Source: Bacteroidota bacterium (GTDB lineage Bacteria > Bacteroidota > Bacteroidia > AKYH767-A > 2013-40CM-41-45). From it: a DNA stretch of 64,000 nt. Location: positions 2,108,001-2,172,000 of the forward strand of contig JADJON010000001.1 of the NCBI GenBank assembly GCA_016713765.1. Direction: 5' to 3'. A program made the position numbers and the translations under genes. The notes beneath the pieces are model-generated. The model searched no databases, was not told where the DNA came from, and saw only the letters and a list, made by a program, of their open reading frames with translations. Shown piece after piece: positions 8,023 to 16,139 of the stretch (positions are counted from its first letter, which is position 1; each line of letters starts with the position of its first letter).

Positions 8023-9033
8023 TCAGGGCTGGCCCCACATTCGGTTCCATAGACTTTTCAGGGCTTCGGGCGTACTGGCTTCCATTCGTCCGCGTTGGAT
8101 CACCAGGTCATTGCCATCGGGGCGGTCGAGGTAGAACCTGAATACGAAATTAGCCTTAGGGTCCATCCAGCCTCCGATCTGTCCGAAACGCATATCGCTG
8201 AAAACCGTCTGGCCGTCTTCCTGATCAAGCTGGTAAATGCCTTCCGAAAACCGGATGAGTTTACCCACCTCCGGGTCGTCTTTCCAGGGCGTAAGGAGTG
8301 CGTCGTTTCGGGGGAAATAGGTAAACGCCATAGGCGTCTTGGGATCGAATACCGACCGATAGCCGATATAATATCCGCTATCGCCTTGGGCGATCACGTA
8401 CCACAGGAAATTGTTCAGGGGAGTTGGCGTGCTGATGAAGTCATGCACCAGTAGTCGCTGTTTCGCCACATTACTTGTTACCTCCTGGTTGATCCGGTAT
8501 TTGTTCCAACCGGCGAAGAGCAGATAGAAAACTCCCCAAAGGATGCCGATCCGGTGCCAACTGATGCGCTTGGGAGAACCCCGGCGCAGGATCATCAATG
8601 CGATGGCGCCTACAATGAACGGAAGGGTATAAAGCGGATCGGCCACAAAAAACATGTTGAGCGAAACCCGTTCATGCGAAAACGGTTCGAACCATCCTGT
8701 GCCATAGGCCGTCAATGCGTCGATGAACAAATGGATGAAAAGATTCGATCCGCTGAGCCACAACCAATCCTGATAGGAAGATGTCGTCTTATAACGACCA
8801 TGAAGGCCATAGGCCAACAAGGGCGTCATGATCACCATAAACAGGATCGAGTGGGTGAACCCGCGGTGGGCCAATAAGCCGGAAGCCTGGGTCATCCAGA
8901 AACTTGTCAGCACGTCGATATCAGGCAGGTTGTTGATCAACGCGCCCCACAACATCGCTTTCTTTCCCAATCTGCGGCCGGCGAAGGCATCCCCCACGAC
9001 CGCTCCAATCACTGTATGTGTCAGACTATCCAT
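8023..9033 (-). CDS. YdjM/DUF457-family membrane metal-dependent hydrolase-like protein
   Basis: 336 residues. It begins MDSLTHTVIGAVVGDAFAG, the hallmark of the LexA-regulated YdjM/DUF457 membrane family, and continues with NLPDIDVL and a HRGFTHSI motif whose His and Asp residues are the proposed metal ligands. Four to five transmembrane helices fill the first two thirds; the last third is a soluble domain of about 120 residues with no further motif seen. Homologues are named inner-membrane metal-dependent hydrolases, but substrates are largely unknown. It is convergent with the CCG gene with zero spacing. Confidence 0.8.
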   Translation of the reverse strand: MDSLTHTVIGAVVGDAFAGRRLGKKAMLWGALINNLPDIDVLTSFWMTQASGLLAHRGFTHSILFMVIMTPLLAYGLHGRYKTTSSYQDWLWLSGSNLFIHLFIDALTAYGTGWFEPFSHERVSLNMFFVADPLYTLPFIVGAIALMILRRGSPKRISWHRIGILWGVFYLLFAGWNKYRINQEVTSNVAKQRLLVHDFISTPTPLNNFLWYVIAQGDSGYYIGYRSVFDPKTPMAFTYFPRNDALLTPWKDDPEVGKLIRFSEGIYQLDQEDGQTVFSDMRFGQIGGWMDPKANFVFRFYLDRPDGNDLVIQRGRMEASTPEALKSLWNRMWGQP

Positions 9034-9102
9034 TGAAATCCGCTGAAAATGCAGTTGAAGGCAATTTATACCTTTTCACGGCAGCCGAACCCGGATTCTC
9101 CG

Positions 9103-9110
9103 TATTTTTA
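9103..9110 (+). promoter_or_regulatory. Candidate -7 element (TATTTTTA) for slyD-like gene
   Basis: Variant of TAnnTTTG located 16 bases before the ATG at 9127. Its position supports that ATG over the earlier in-frame ATG at 9049. Confidence 0.35.
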
Positions 9111-9126
9111 TCAAAAATCAGAACGA

Positions 9127-9618
9127 ATGAAAATTGATTCCAACAAGGTGGTAACCGTAACCTACCGCCTGCATGCCAACCTTCCGGCCGAAGAACAGAA
9201 GCATATCGAGACGGCTGATCAGTCCCGTCCTCTGAAGTTCCTGTACGGTGTCGGTATGATGATCCCGGGATTCGAACGGGGACTGGAAGGTAAGGGGAGT
9301 GGTGATTCCTTCAGCTTCACCATCGAAGCCGATGATGCCTATGGTTCAACCGATGCCGCGGCGATCATCGATCTTCCGATTGAAATCTTTAAAGTAGAAG
9401 GAGTGATCGATTTCGACATGCTCAAAGTCGGCAATGTACTCCCGATGACCGATCAGGAAGGGAACATGCTGAATGGTAAAGTGGTCTCCTACGACGAACA
9501 GAAAGTGAAGATGGATTTCAACCACCCGCTTGCCGGACATATCCTGCATTTCAGCGGGGAAATCGTGGAAGTCCGCGAGGCTACCCCGGAAGAGATGGAC
9601 CACGGTCACGTGCATTGA
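9127..9618 (+). CDS. slyD: FKBP-type peptidyl-prolyl isomerase, SlyD-like
   Basis: 163 residues, cytoplasmic. The FKBP fold is split by an insert-in-flap (IF) chaperone domain, as in SlyD: residues 1-65 carry the FKBP part (PLKFLYGVGMMIPGFERGLEG and SFTIEADDAYG), about 70-125 the IF domain, and the FKBP part then closes with the conserved NHPLAGHILHFSGEIVEVREAT. A short C-terminal tail, HGHVH, is a remnant of the His-rich metal-binding tail of SlyD. It catalyses cis-trans isomerisation of prolyl bonds and acts as a folding helper. The start ATG at 9127 gives MKIDSNKVVTVTYRL, the usual N-terminus. Confidence 0.9.
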   Translation: MKIDSNKVVTVTYRLHANLPAEEQKHIETADQSRPLKFLYGVGMMIPGFERGLEGKGSGDSFSFTIEADDAYGSTDAAAIIDLPIEIFKVEGVIDFDMLKVGNVLPMTDQEGNMLNGKVVSYDEQKVKMDFNHPLAGHILHFSGEIVEVREATPEEMDHGHVH

Positions 9619-9639
9619 TCGCTTCTAGCTAAAAAAGAA

Positions 9640-9670
9640 AAAGCCTGTCCGTTTGGACAGGCTTTCCTTT
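9640..9670. terminator. Bidirectional terminator between slyD-like and DUF3127 genes
   Basis: Perfect 11-bp stem (9640-9650 with 9655-9665) around a GTTT loop, with an A-run before and a T-rich run after. It therefore serves both convergent genes. Confidence 0.85.
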
Positions 9671-9685
9671 TTGTATCCTGATCAA

Positions 9686-10048
9686 TTAGAAGGGCAGGTC
9701 ATCTTTTCCGGAAGGAATGTACTCCGGAATATCCTGCGAGTATTCCTGACCGCCGGCCGGAGCGCCTTGTCCGCGCTCGATGCGCCAGGCTTCCAGGGTG
9801 TTGAAATACTTTACCTCACCTTGAGGGCTGGTCCATTCCCGGCCCCGGAGGTTGAAATGGACGACCAGGTTGTCACCTGTCTGGAAACTGTCGAGCAGGT
9901 TGCAACGATCCTGGGTAAGGACGAAGCTGATGTGCTGTGGGTACTGGCTGGAATTGTCGGTAATGACAAATTCGCGCTTTTTAAAGCGGTCGCTGACCGT
10001 TTGGGTTTCCTTCTTTACTTTGAGAGAGCCGGTAACTTGCATGGACAT
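9686..10048 (-). CDS. DUF3127 protein (small OB-fold-like)
   Basis: 120 residues starting MSMQVTGSLKVKKETQTVSD, matching the usual start of DUF3127 proteins in Bacteroidota. A conserved core follows (FKKREFVITD, LTQDRCNLLD, VHFNLRGREW and YFNTLEAWRIE), then a Gly/Pro/Asp-rich acidic tail ending in DDLPF. The acidic DDLPF tip resembles the C-terminal tip of single-stranded-DNA-binding proteins, which supports the suggestion that this family is an SSB-like OB-fold; that function is inference. The reading frame continues upstream to 10243, but that extension does not look like protein, and the ATG pair at 10048/10042 fits the family. Confidence 0.85.
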   Translation of the reverse strand: MSMQVTGSLKVKKETQTVSDRFKKREFVITDNSSQYPQHISFVLTQDRCNLLDSFQTGDNLVVHFNLRGREWTSPQGEVKYFNTLEAWRIERGQGAPAGGQEYSQDIPEYIPSGKDDLPF

Positions 10049-10148
10049 AAGTGTGCTGTTGAAAATTATTGGGCTAAGATACGAGGATTCCCGTTCAGGA
10101 TGGAGCCGGTTGATAAGATTGGGGACAAATCGAGGGTTGCCTAAGTGG

Positions 10149-10178
10149 TTGTATGTTAGGATAAAACACTTAAATTTA
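10149..10178 (+). promoter_or_regulatory. Candidate promoter for the P-domain/lysyl-oxidase-like gene
   Basis: TTG at 10149-10151 and TAAATTTA at 10171-10178, 19 bases apart, resemble the Bacteroidota TTTG / TAnnTTTG pair. The ATG follows at 10198. Confidence 0.4.
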
Positions 10179-10197
10179 CCCAAGCAAACGCACCCAC

Positions 10198-12018
10198 ATG
10201 AAAAAACTGTTACTCCTGCTGGCATTCTTGCCGCTGGGATCATTCGCCCAAAGTTTTACGAATTCAACCGCTACGCCGATTACGGGTGGTGATGTGTTGA
10301 TTCCGATTCAGGTCAACGGCATCGCCAACCAGATCAATGGCACGTTTGGTCTTGCCTCGGTATGCCTGGATATCAGCCACGAGTTTGTGGAAGACCTGCA
10401 GTTACGCCTGCAATCACCGGATGGCAAGATCATCGACCTTTCGATTGGTCATGGCGGGAACGGACCGGGATACCGGAACACCTGTTTCATGATGAATGGA
10501 ACCGGTGGTCGTATCCAGTATGCACCGGCACCCTTCACCGGCACTTACCTGCCTGAGATGTCGTTGAACGTATTCAACGACGGTTCGGATCCCAACGGTA
10601 CCTGGTTGTTGAGGATCCGTGACATCTTCCCGACAGCCGATACGGGCACCTTTCATTTCGTCTCGGTCTTCTTCATGATCAATCCGCCGGCAGATCCTAC
10701 TGCCAACGGTGGTCCGTGCAATACCTCCGATGCCACCGGCTGCGCCTGTCCGGATGGGGTTTCTACCGATTGCGACCTGCTCCCGGACATGACCTCCTCG
10801 GTGCTTTGTATCCAACAAGACCACCAGGAATACGCCGGAAACATTACGATGGGCAACGCAACGCCCAACATCGGTTGGGGACCCATGGAAATACATGGTA
10901 CAGGTTCCTGCTATTGTGATTCGGTCGTTTCCAATTGCAGCACTCCCTGTCCTGACGGATCGTATCCCAAAGAATTGGTAATTCAGCGCATCTACCACAA
11001 AGACGGCGGCAGCATGACCTACTTCGACCGTCCGGCCGGCACGATGAGCTATCACCCGACCCACGGGCACGTGCACGTCGACAACTGGGCCGACTTTACG
11101 CTTCGGCGCGCTACACCGGATCCTGATTCCCGAAACTGGCCTATCATCGGCACGGGTAACAAACAGAGTTTCTGTCTGGTGAACCTTGGTGATTGTGATG
11201 CCAACTACGGCTACTGCGTGGATGACCAGGGCGTGACACTCAACAAATCGGATATCCCGAACTCGGATCTCGGCAGTGTATCGGGTTGTTCACGCGATCA
11301 GGGTATCTATGTCGGTAACCTGGATATCTACAGCTCAGGATTGAACGGGATGGGCATCGTACTGCCGTCGACCACCTGTAATGGTGACTATTACATCGTA
11401 TCAATCACCGATCCGATGAACAATTTCCTTGAGACAAACGACCAGAACAACTGGGTAGCAGTTCCGATCACACTCTTCCAGCAAAGTGCCGGCAGCTTCC
11501 CCATCTCCGGTTACACGTACACGGTATTGGCGAACGACGTCGACTTTACCGCATCTGCACTCGGCACGGACTCCCTGGTGTGGCGATTCGGTGATGGATC
11601 ACCTGCTGTCACCACTACCAACACCGGCATTCAACACACATTCCCGGGTGTAGGCAGCTACATCGTGACCTTGTATGCGTACAATACCTGCGGACCGACG
11701 GTGACGATCGACACCGTACAGATCCTGTCGACTACCGGTATCGAGCAGATCAACGACCTGGTCAACTTCACAGCCAGTCCGAATCCTTCGAGCGATGTAT
11801 TCCGGGTGAACTATACCCTGATCAATCCTTCGTCCGTTCAACTTGATCTTCTGGACATGACCGGTCGTCGGATCGCTTCACTTTATTCCGGCAATCAGCC
11901 TGCAGGAAAATTCCAACAGACGCTGGACATTCGTGAACTCGGGCTCGCTTCCGGTATTTACAACTTGCGCCTTCAGACCGGGTCACACCAACAGACGATT
12001 CGTCTGGTTGCGTTCTAA
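10198..12018 (+). CDS. Secreted T9SS protein: P-domain, lysyl-oxidase-like region, PKD
   Basis: 606 residues with a signal peptide (MKKLLLLLAFLPLGSFAQ). Residues about 25-160 match the proprotein-convertase P domain (DISHEFVEDLQLRLQSPDG and GTWLLRIRD). The middle region is Cys-rich and contains YHPTHGHVHVDNWADFTLR (residues 285-303), like the His-x-His copper site of bacterial lysyl-oxidase-like domains, followed by LGDCDANYGYC and NDQNNW, also usual there. Residues about 440-510 form a PKD domain (WRFGDGSPAV and HTFPGVGSYIVTL). The last 85 residues are a T9SS type A sorting domain (ASPNPSSDVFRV and ASGIYNLRLQT). It should be exported to the cell surface or medium. Amine-oxidase activity is inferred only from the His motif. 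Confidence 0.8.
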   Translation: MKKLLLLLAFLPLGSFAQSFTNSTATPITGGDVLIPIQVNGIANQINGTFGLASVCLDISHEFVEDLQLRLQSPDGKIIDLSIGHGGNGPGYRNTCFMMNGTGGRIQYAPAPFTGTYLPEMSLNVFNDGSDPNGTWLLRIRDIFPTADTGTFHFVSVFFMINPPADPTANGGPCNTSDATGCACPDGVSTDCDLLPDMTSSVLCIQQDHQEYAGNITMGNATPNIGWGPMEIHGTGSCYCDSVVSNCSTPCPDGSYPKELVIQRIYHKDGGSMTYFDRPAGTMSYHPTHGHVHVDNWADFTLRRATPDPDSRNWPIIGTGNKQSFCLVNLGDCDANYGYCVDDQGVTLNKSDIPNSDLGSVSGCSRDQGIYVGNLDIYSSGLNGMGIVLPSTTCNGDYYIVSITDPMNNFLETNDQNNWVAVPITLFQQSAGSFPISGYTYTVLANDVDFTASALGTDSLVWRFGDGSPAVTTTNTGIQHTFPGVGSYIVTLYAYNTCGPTVTIDTVQILSTTGIEQINDLVNFTASPNPSSDVFRVNYTLINPSSVQLDLLDMTGRRIASLYSGNQPAGKFQQTLDIRELGLASGIYNLRLQTGSHQQTIRLVAF

Positions 12019-12039
12019 CCGCCCCGCTTTCTCTTTCAA

Positions 12040-12078
12040 CTCCCCGCTGTGCGACTCCATGCACAGCGGGGAGTTTTT
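12040..12078 (+). terminator. Rho-independent terminator after the lysyl-oxidase-like gene
   Basis: Perfect 13-bp GC-rich stem (12040-12052 with 12061-12073), 8-base loop, then five Ts. Confidence 0.9.
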
Positions 12079-12122
12079 CATTGGCGGGAGCGTTGAAATT
12101 TAGAGCAGCCCATAGAATTTGT

Positions 12123-12130
12123 TAATTTTG
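12123..12130 (+). promoter_or_regulatory. -7 element TAATTTTG, 6 bases before an ATG
   Basis: Exact TAnnTTTG match ending 6 bases before the ATG at 12137, so the mRNA would be nearly leaderless. No convincing TTTG is seen at the -33 position. Confidence 0.55.
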
Positions 12131-12136
12131 CCAACC

Positions 12137-13540
12137 ATGCGTTTTCCCATTTTCCCGACCATTTTGCTGATCATCCTGGTTACCGGAAAGCAAATGACAA
12201 GCCGGGCCCAGCAGCCCGTGGTGCACGTAAGACCGTTGTTCAGTGTCGCACTAAAATCCAGTCTTACGACCGTCAACAAGGCCAATGATATGACTGTGGC
12301 ACCGAACGGCGACTTGTTTGTGTTGGGAACTACGGCCATCCCGGATTCTTTGCGGGATTTCTACGTGACGCGCTTGAGCCCTGATGGAAAAAGGATATGG
12401 GAGAGGACCTTCAACAGCGGAATCGGCGGCGATGACCTGGCTGTCGACGGATGCCTGGATCACTTCGGAAATTTCTGGACGGTTGGCGTAGCGAAGATCA
12501 GTGAAGCCGATGCCGATATACAAGTCGTGCGATTTTCGGGTGACGGCGGGGCTTTTCCGGGTGACAGGGTTGGAGGTGTCGCGGGATTGTATGATGCTCC
12601 CACCTGTATCGGTGCGGACCCAACCGGAGCCATTTACGTGGGCGGATATATCACTTCCCTGGATTCGGGATTGAATGCCGTCGTTTGTCGTTTTGACCTG
12701 GAAGGGAAACTGATTTGGAAGCAAACCTGGTCAACACTCCAAATGGACATCTTCAACGACCTGGTCGTCGATGATTCCTGCAATGTCTATCTCTGCGGGA
12801 ATGCCGACGTCGCGTTGAGGAGCTCTGATCTCCTGGTAACCAAGTTCGATTCCACGGGTCGTCTTGTCTGGCAGCACCGTTATGACGGCATCCTCGGTGA
12901 AAGCGATGCGGGTTTTCAGCTTAGCCTTGAAGGAGATTCACTCCTTGCGGTTAGCGGTTGGGTGAATCATGCCAGTGACCGATCCGATATTCCGCTCATC
13001 CGGTTCACCCGAAACGGCATGTTGTTGCAGGAGAAATGGTACAACGGAAATCAGACCGACGGAGTCGCCAACAGTTTATCCGTCCGCGACTCCTTCATGG
13101 TCATGACCGGTGATATCACCGATTATCCGAGAGGACAGCGCTATGGAGTTCTTTCAGTCTGGACCCCATCGGGTAAGGATACGATCGTACGAACGACCCG
13201 GCCGGGGAGTACCATTCTCAACGCGTTCCCCTTTGCGGGGAAGTGGCTGGTGTCGGGTGCTAAGAACCTGGCAGAAGGTGAGGGAATGGTACAACCGTTT
13301 ATTGCCCTTGCGGATACCGGTTCCTCCTGGGCCTGGCAGTTTACAGACACCACTGTTTTCGGACTTTCCCATGTTCGTTGTGTGCTCGATCGTGGTACGC
13401 GGATCTACTACCTCGGTGACGATACCGGAGAGGCTACCGGAACCATTTATGTATTGGGGTACGAACTCGTACCCGTGACGGAAACCAAAAAGAATCATGT
13501 CCCGCAAGGCCCCCGAAAAAGCGTACCCCGCTCTCATTGA
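12137..13540 (+). CDS. Secreted beta-propeller protein (SBBP/delta-60 repeat type)
   Basis: 467 residues with a signal peptide (MRFPIFPTILLIILVTG). The remainder is a chain of repeats of about 50-55 residues with the pattern DLFVLGT..DFYVTRLSPDGKRIWERTF, ..YVGGYI..AVVCRFDLEGKLIWKQTW and NVYLCGNA..LLVTKFDSTGRLVWQHRY. This is the SBBP-type beta-propeller seen in many secreted Bacteroidota proteins. There is no T9SS sorting domain; the last 25 residues are basic and look unstructured. Its 3' end overlaps the next gene by 44 bases. Ligand and role are unknown. Confidence 0.75.
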   Translation: MRFPIFPTILLIILVTGKQMTSRAQQPVVHVRPLFSVALKSSLTTVNKANDMTVAPNGDLFVLGTTAIPDSLRDFYVTRLSPDGKRIWERTFNSGIGGDDLAVDGCLDHFGNFWTVGVAKISEADADIQVVRFSGDGGAFPGDRVGGVAGLYDAPTCIGADPTGAIYVGGYITSLDSGLNAVVCRFDLEGKLIWKQTWSTLQMDIFNDLVVDDSCNVYLCGNADVALRSSDLLVTKFDSTGRLVWQHRYDGILGESDAGFQLSLEGDSLLAVSGWVNHASDRSDIPLIRFTRNGMLLQEKWYNGNQTDGVANSLSVRDSFMVMTGDITDYPRGQRYGVLSVWTPSGKDTIVRTTRPGSTILNAFPFAGKWLVSGAKNLAEGEGMVQPFIALADTGSSWAWQFTDTTVFGLSHVRCVLDRGTRIYYLGDDTGEATGTIYVLGYELVPVTETKKNHVPQGPRKSVPRSH

Positions 13541-14924
13541 TGCTCATTTGGAAGAGTTGCGTGCAATCGTTGGACGTGAATTCGTGCTCACGGATGAGGA
13601 CGCATTGCATAACCATTCGCACGATTACACGGAAGACCTGCGCTTTCTTCCGCAGGTGGTTGTCCGTCCCGATACCGCGGAGCAGGTTGCTGCCATCCTA
13701 AGATTCTGTAACCGCACCGGCATTCCCGCAACACCGAGAGGTGCGGGGACCGGACTCAGCGGCGGCGCATTGCCGGTTCTGGGCGGGGTGGTGATCGCCA
13801 TGGATCGCTTCAACCGCATTCTTTCGATCGATGAACGTAATCTGCAGGCAACGGTGGAACCGGGTGTCATCAACCAGGTTTTTCAGGATGCGGTGATGGA
13901 GAAGGGGCTGTTCTATCCGCCGGATCCAGCCAGCCGGGGCAGTTGTTTTCTTGGCGGCAATTTGGCCGAATGCGCAGGCGGTCCAAAAGCAGTGAAGTAC
14001 GGCGTTACAAAGGATTACGTGCTCAATTGCCAGGTGGTCCTTCCTTCCGGAGAAATCATCTGGACAGGCGCAAATGTGCTGAAGAATTCCACCGGGTATA
14101 ATCTGACACAGTTGTTGATCGGCAGTGAAGGAACGTTGGGGATCATTACCCGTATCGTATTCCGGCTGGTCCCGCTCCCGAAGGAGAACCTCCTCATGCT
14201 GGTGCCTTTCCGCAGCGCTGAAAAAGCCTGTGAAGCGGTGAGTGCCATCTTTCGGACCGGCATTACGCCATCCGCACTTGAGTTCATGGAGCGTGACTGC
14301 ATTGAGTATGTCATGCGATTCGTGGATGTGAAGGTGCCCCTCAAAGACGATATCAACGCCCATTTGCTGATCGAAGTGGATGGCAACGACCGGGACGTTC
14401 TTTTCAAGGAATGTGAACGTATCTCGGAAGTGTTGTACGAATTCGAATGTGACGAGATCCTCTTTGCCGATACGACGCAACAGAAGGCGGATCTCTGGAA
14501 GGCGCGCCGCAGTGCCGGCGAAGCGGTGAAGTCGCACTCCATTTACAAGGAAGAAGACACCGTCGTTCCACGCGCTGAATTACCTCGCCTCCTGAAAGGA
14601 GTAAAAGCGATTGGCACCAAGTATGGTTTCCGTAGTGTCTGTTACGGGCACGCCGGCGACGGTAACCTGCACGTGAACATCATCAAGGAAGAGATGTCGG
14701 ACGAAGCCTGGCAGCGAGAAGTGCCGAAAGGAATTCGGGAGATTTTTGAATTATGCGTTTCGTTGGGCGGTACGATTTCTGGTGAACACGGAATCGGTTA
14801 CGTACAGAAACAGTACATGGACATCCCGTTCGATCCGGTGCAATTGGAGCTGATGAAAGGGATCAAACGTCTGTTCGACCCGAACGGAATACTCAACCCG
14901 GGAAAGATCTTTCCAGATGCCTGA
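13497..14924 (+). CDS. FAD-linked oxidase, GlcD/D-lactate dehydrogenase family
   Basis: 475 residues, cytoplasmic. The FAD_binding_4 (PCMH) domain at residues 40-220 has PRGAGTGLSGGALP and GSEGTLGIITRIVF. The FAD-oxidase C-terminal domain at 225-470 has the conserved YGHAGDGNLHVNI and SGEHGIGYVQK His motifs. Members oxidise glycolate, D-lactate or other 2-hydroxy acids and pass electrons to an Fe-S partner. No dedicated Fe-S subunit is adjacent; the Fe-S/CCG pair at 5904-8022 is a possible partner, by inference. The ATG at 13497 lies inside the previous gene, and no later Met fits before the FAD domain. Confidence 0.85.
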   Translation: MSRKAPEKAYPALIDAHLEELRAIVGREFVLTDEDALHNHSHDYTEDLRFLPQVVVRPDTAEQVAAILRFCNRTGIPATPRGAGTGLSGGALPVLGGVVIAMDRFNRILSIDERNLQATVEPGVINQVFQDAVMEKGLFYPPDPASRGSCFLGGNLAECAGGPKAVKYGVTKDYVLNCQVVLPSGEIIWTGANVLKNSTGYNLTQLLIGSEGTLGIITRIVFRLVPLPKENLLMLVPFRSAEKACEAVSAIFRTGITPSALEFMERDCIEYVMRFVDVKVPLKDDINAHLLIEVDGNDRDVLFKECERISEVLYEFECDEILFADTTQQKADLWKARRSAGEAVKSHSIYKEEDTVVPRAELPRLLKGVKAIGTKYGFRSVCYGHAGDGNLHVNIIKEEMSDEAWQREVPKGIREIFELCVSLGGTISGEHGIGYVQKQYMDIPFDPVQLELMKGIKRLFDPNGILNPGKIFPDA

Positions 14925-15732
14925 TCGTAATCGTCCTGTTGTCGTGATCACTGGCGCTTCTTCCGGAATCGGGAAGGCGCTCGCGTTTGAATTCGGACGG
15001 AATGGTTTCGCCGTTTCAATCAGCGCCCGGCAGGCGGACCGGCTGGGAAAAACCGTTAGCGAATTGCAGGCAGCCGGAATCCCGGTGTACGCGGTTACCG
15101 GAGATGTAGCGAAAGAGCAGGATTGTAAAAACCTGATACAAGAGACGGTCAACACCTTTGGCCGGATCGACGTGCTCATCAACAACGCCGGGATGTCGAT
15201 GCGTGCCTTATTCGAAAAGACGGACCTGTCGGTTATCCGACAATTGATGGATATCAACTTTTGGGGAACCGTTTATTGTTCCAAGTTCGCGTTACCCTAC
15301 CTGTTGAAGCAAAAGGGCAGCATTGTCGGTATATCATCCATTGCCGGTAAGAAGGGGCTACCCGGCAGGACTGGTTATTCCGCCTCCAAGTTTGCCATGG
15401 AAGGATTTCTGGAGACCCTGCGAACAGAGAACTTGAAGAAAGGCCTGCATATACTTGTGGCATGCCCGGGCTTTACGGCCTCCAACATCCGGGTCACCTC
15501 GCTGGGAGCCGACGGTAAAGGGCAGGGGGAATCTCCCCGGGAGGAAGGAAAGATGATGCAACCCGAGGAAGTTGCTCGCAGGATTTTCAATGCAGTAAAG
15601 CAGCGCAAACGCGACCTGGTCATGACCCGCGAGGGTAAGCTGACGGTCTTCCTGAACAAGTTTTTTCCCGGATGGCTGGATGGGGTGGTTTATAACCACA
15701 TGGCCAAGGAGCCTGATTCCCCTTTCAAATAA
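14917..15732 (+). CDS. Short-chain dehydrogenase/reductase (SDR)
   Basis: 271 residues, classical SDR Rossmann fold. The cofactor motif TGASSGIG lies at residues 12-19, NNAG at 89-92, the catalytic Ser near 140, and YSASK with Y154 and K158. The Arg at 38 (SISARQADRLG) suggests NADP(H) preference. The substrate is unknown; close Bacteroidota relatives are annotated only as SDR oxidoreductases. The ATG overlaps the end of the FAD-oxidase gene by 8 bases, so translation is probably coupled. Its stop lies 2 bases from the convergent gene with no terminator. Confidence 0.88.
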   Translation: MPDRNRPVVVITGASSGIGKALAFEFGRNGFAVSISARQADRLGKTVSELQAAGIPVYAVTGDVAKEQDCKNLIQETVNTFGRIDVLINNAGMSMRALFEKTDLSVIRQLMDINFWGTVYCSKFALPYLLKQKGSIVGISSIAGKKGLPGRTGYSASKFAMEGFLETLRTENLKKGLHILVACPGFTASNIRVTSLGADGKGQGESPREEGKMMQPEEVARRIFNAVKQRKRDLVMTREGKLTVFLNKFFPGWLDGVVYNHMAKEPDSPFK

Positions 15733-15734
15733 GC

Positions 15735-16139
15735 TCAGCGGACCTGTAAACGGATGCCGCCGACCGCCAGGAGTTTTTCCTGTTTATCGTAGAAGAAGAT
15801 CTCGTATTCGCCTTCCTGATAAAAGGTCAGCCGATGGGAGAACCATCGGTAGGACGGAGAGGTCGGGATGTACACCGAACTCTCAAAAACGGATGCGCCT
15901 TTCTCGCGACGAAAGAGATCCGCGCGTACCTGGTCGGTATTCACCGCATGTGGAAGCGTCACCAGCACATGCAAAAAACCGCCATCGCGCTTGATGGAAA
16001 AATAATCACTGGCATTCACCGGCTTTCCGTCCGAACTCACCTGCTCGCAGAATACGACGCTTTGTCCGTGGGAGGCCGATGGGCCTGCCAGCAGCGAGAC
16101 GGTCAGAAGTAAACTGGTAAGCAGTGCGCGTGCATCCAT
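15735..16139 (-). CDS. Small exported protein of unknown function
   Basis: 134 residues with a signal peptide (MDARALLTSLLLTVSLLAG..SASHG). The mature part of about 110 residues looks all-beta (DYFSIKRDGGFLHVLVTLP and YRWFSHRLTFYQEGEYEIFFYDKQEKLLA), similar in pattern to small Ig-like periplasmic proteins that carry a one-domain description of a stress or force response. No family is assigned. The start ATG shares one base with the TGA of the TonB-receptor gene upstream (TGATG), so the two are translationally coupled, and its role is likely tied to that receptor. Confidence 0.7.
   Translation of the reverse strand: MDARALLTSLLLTVSLLAGPSASHGQSVVFCEQVSSDGKPVNASDYFSIKRDGGFLHVLVTLPHAVNTDQVRADLFRREKGASVFESSVYIPTSPSYRWFSHRLTFYQEGEYEIFFYDKQEKLLAVGGIRLQVR

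Noticed and set aside
13698..14537. 279-codon minus-strand frame inside the GlcD-type gene
   Set aside because: Shadow of a clear FAD oxidase; no motif.
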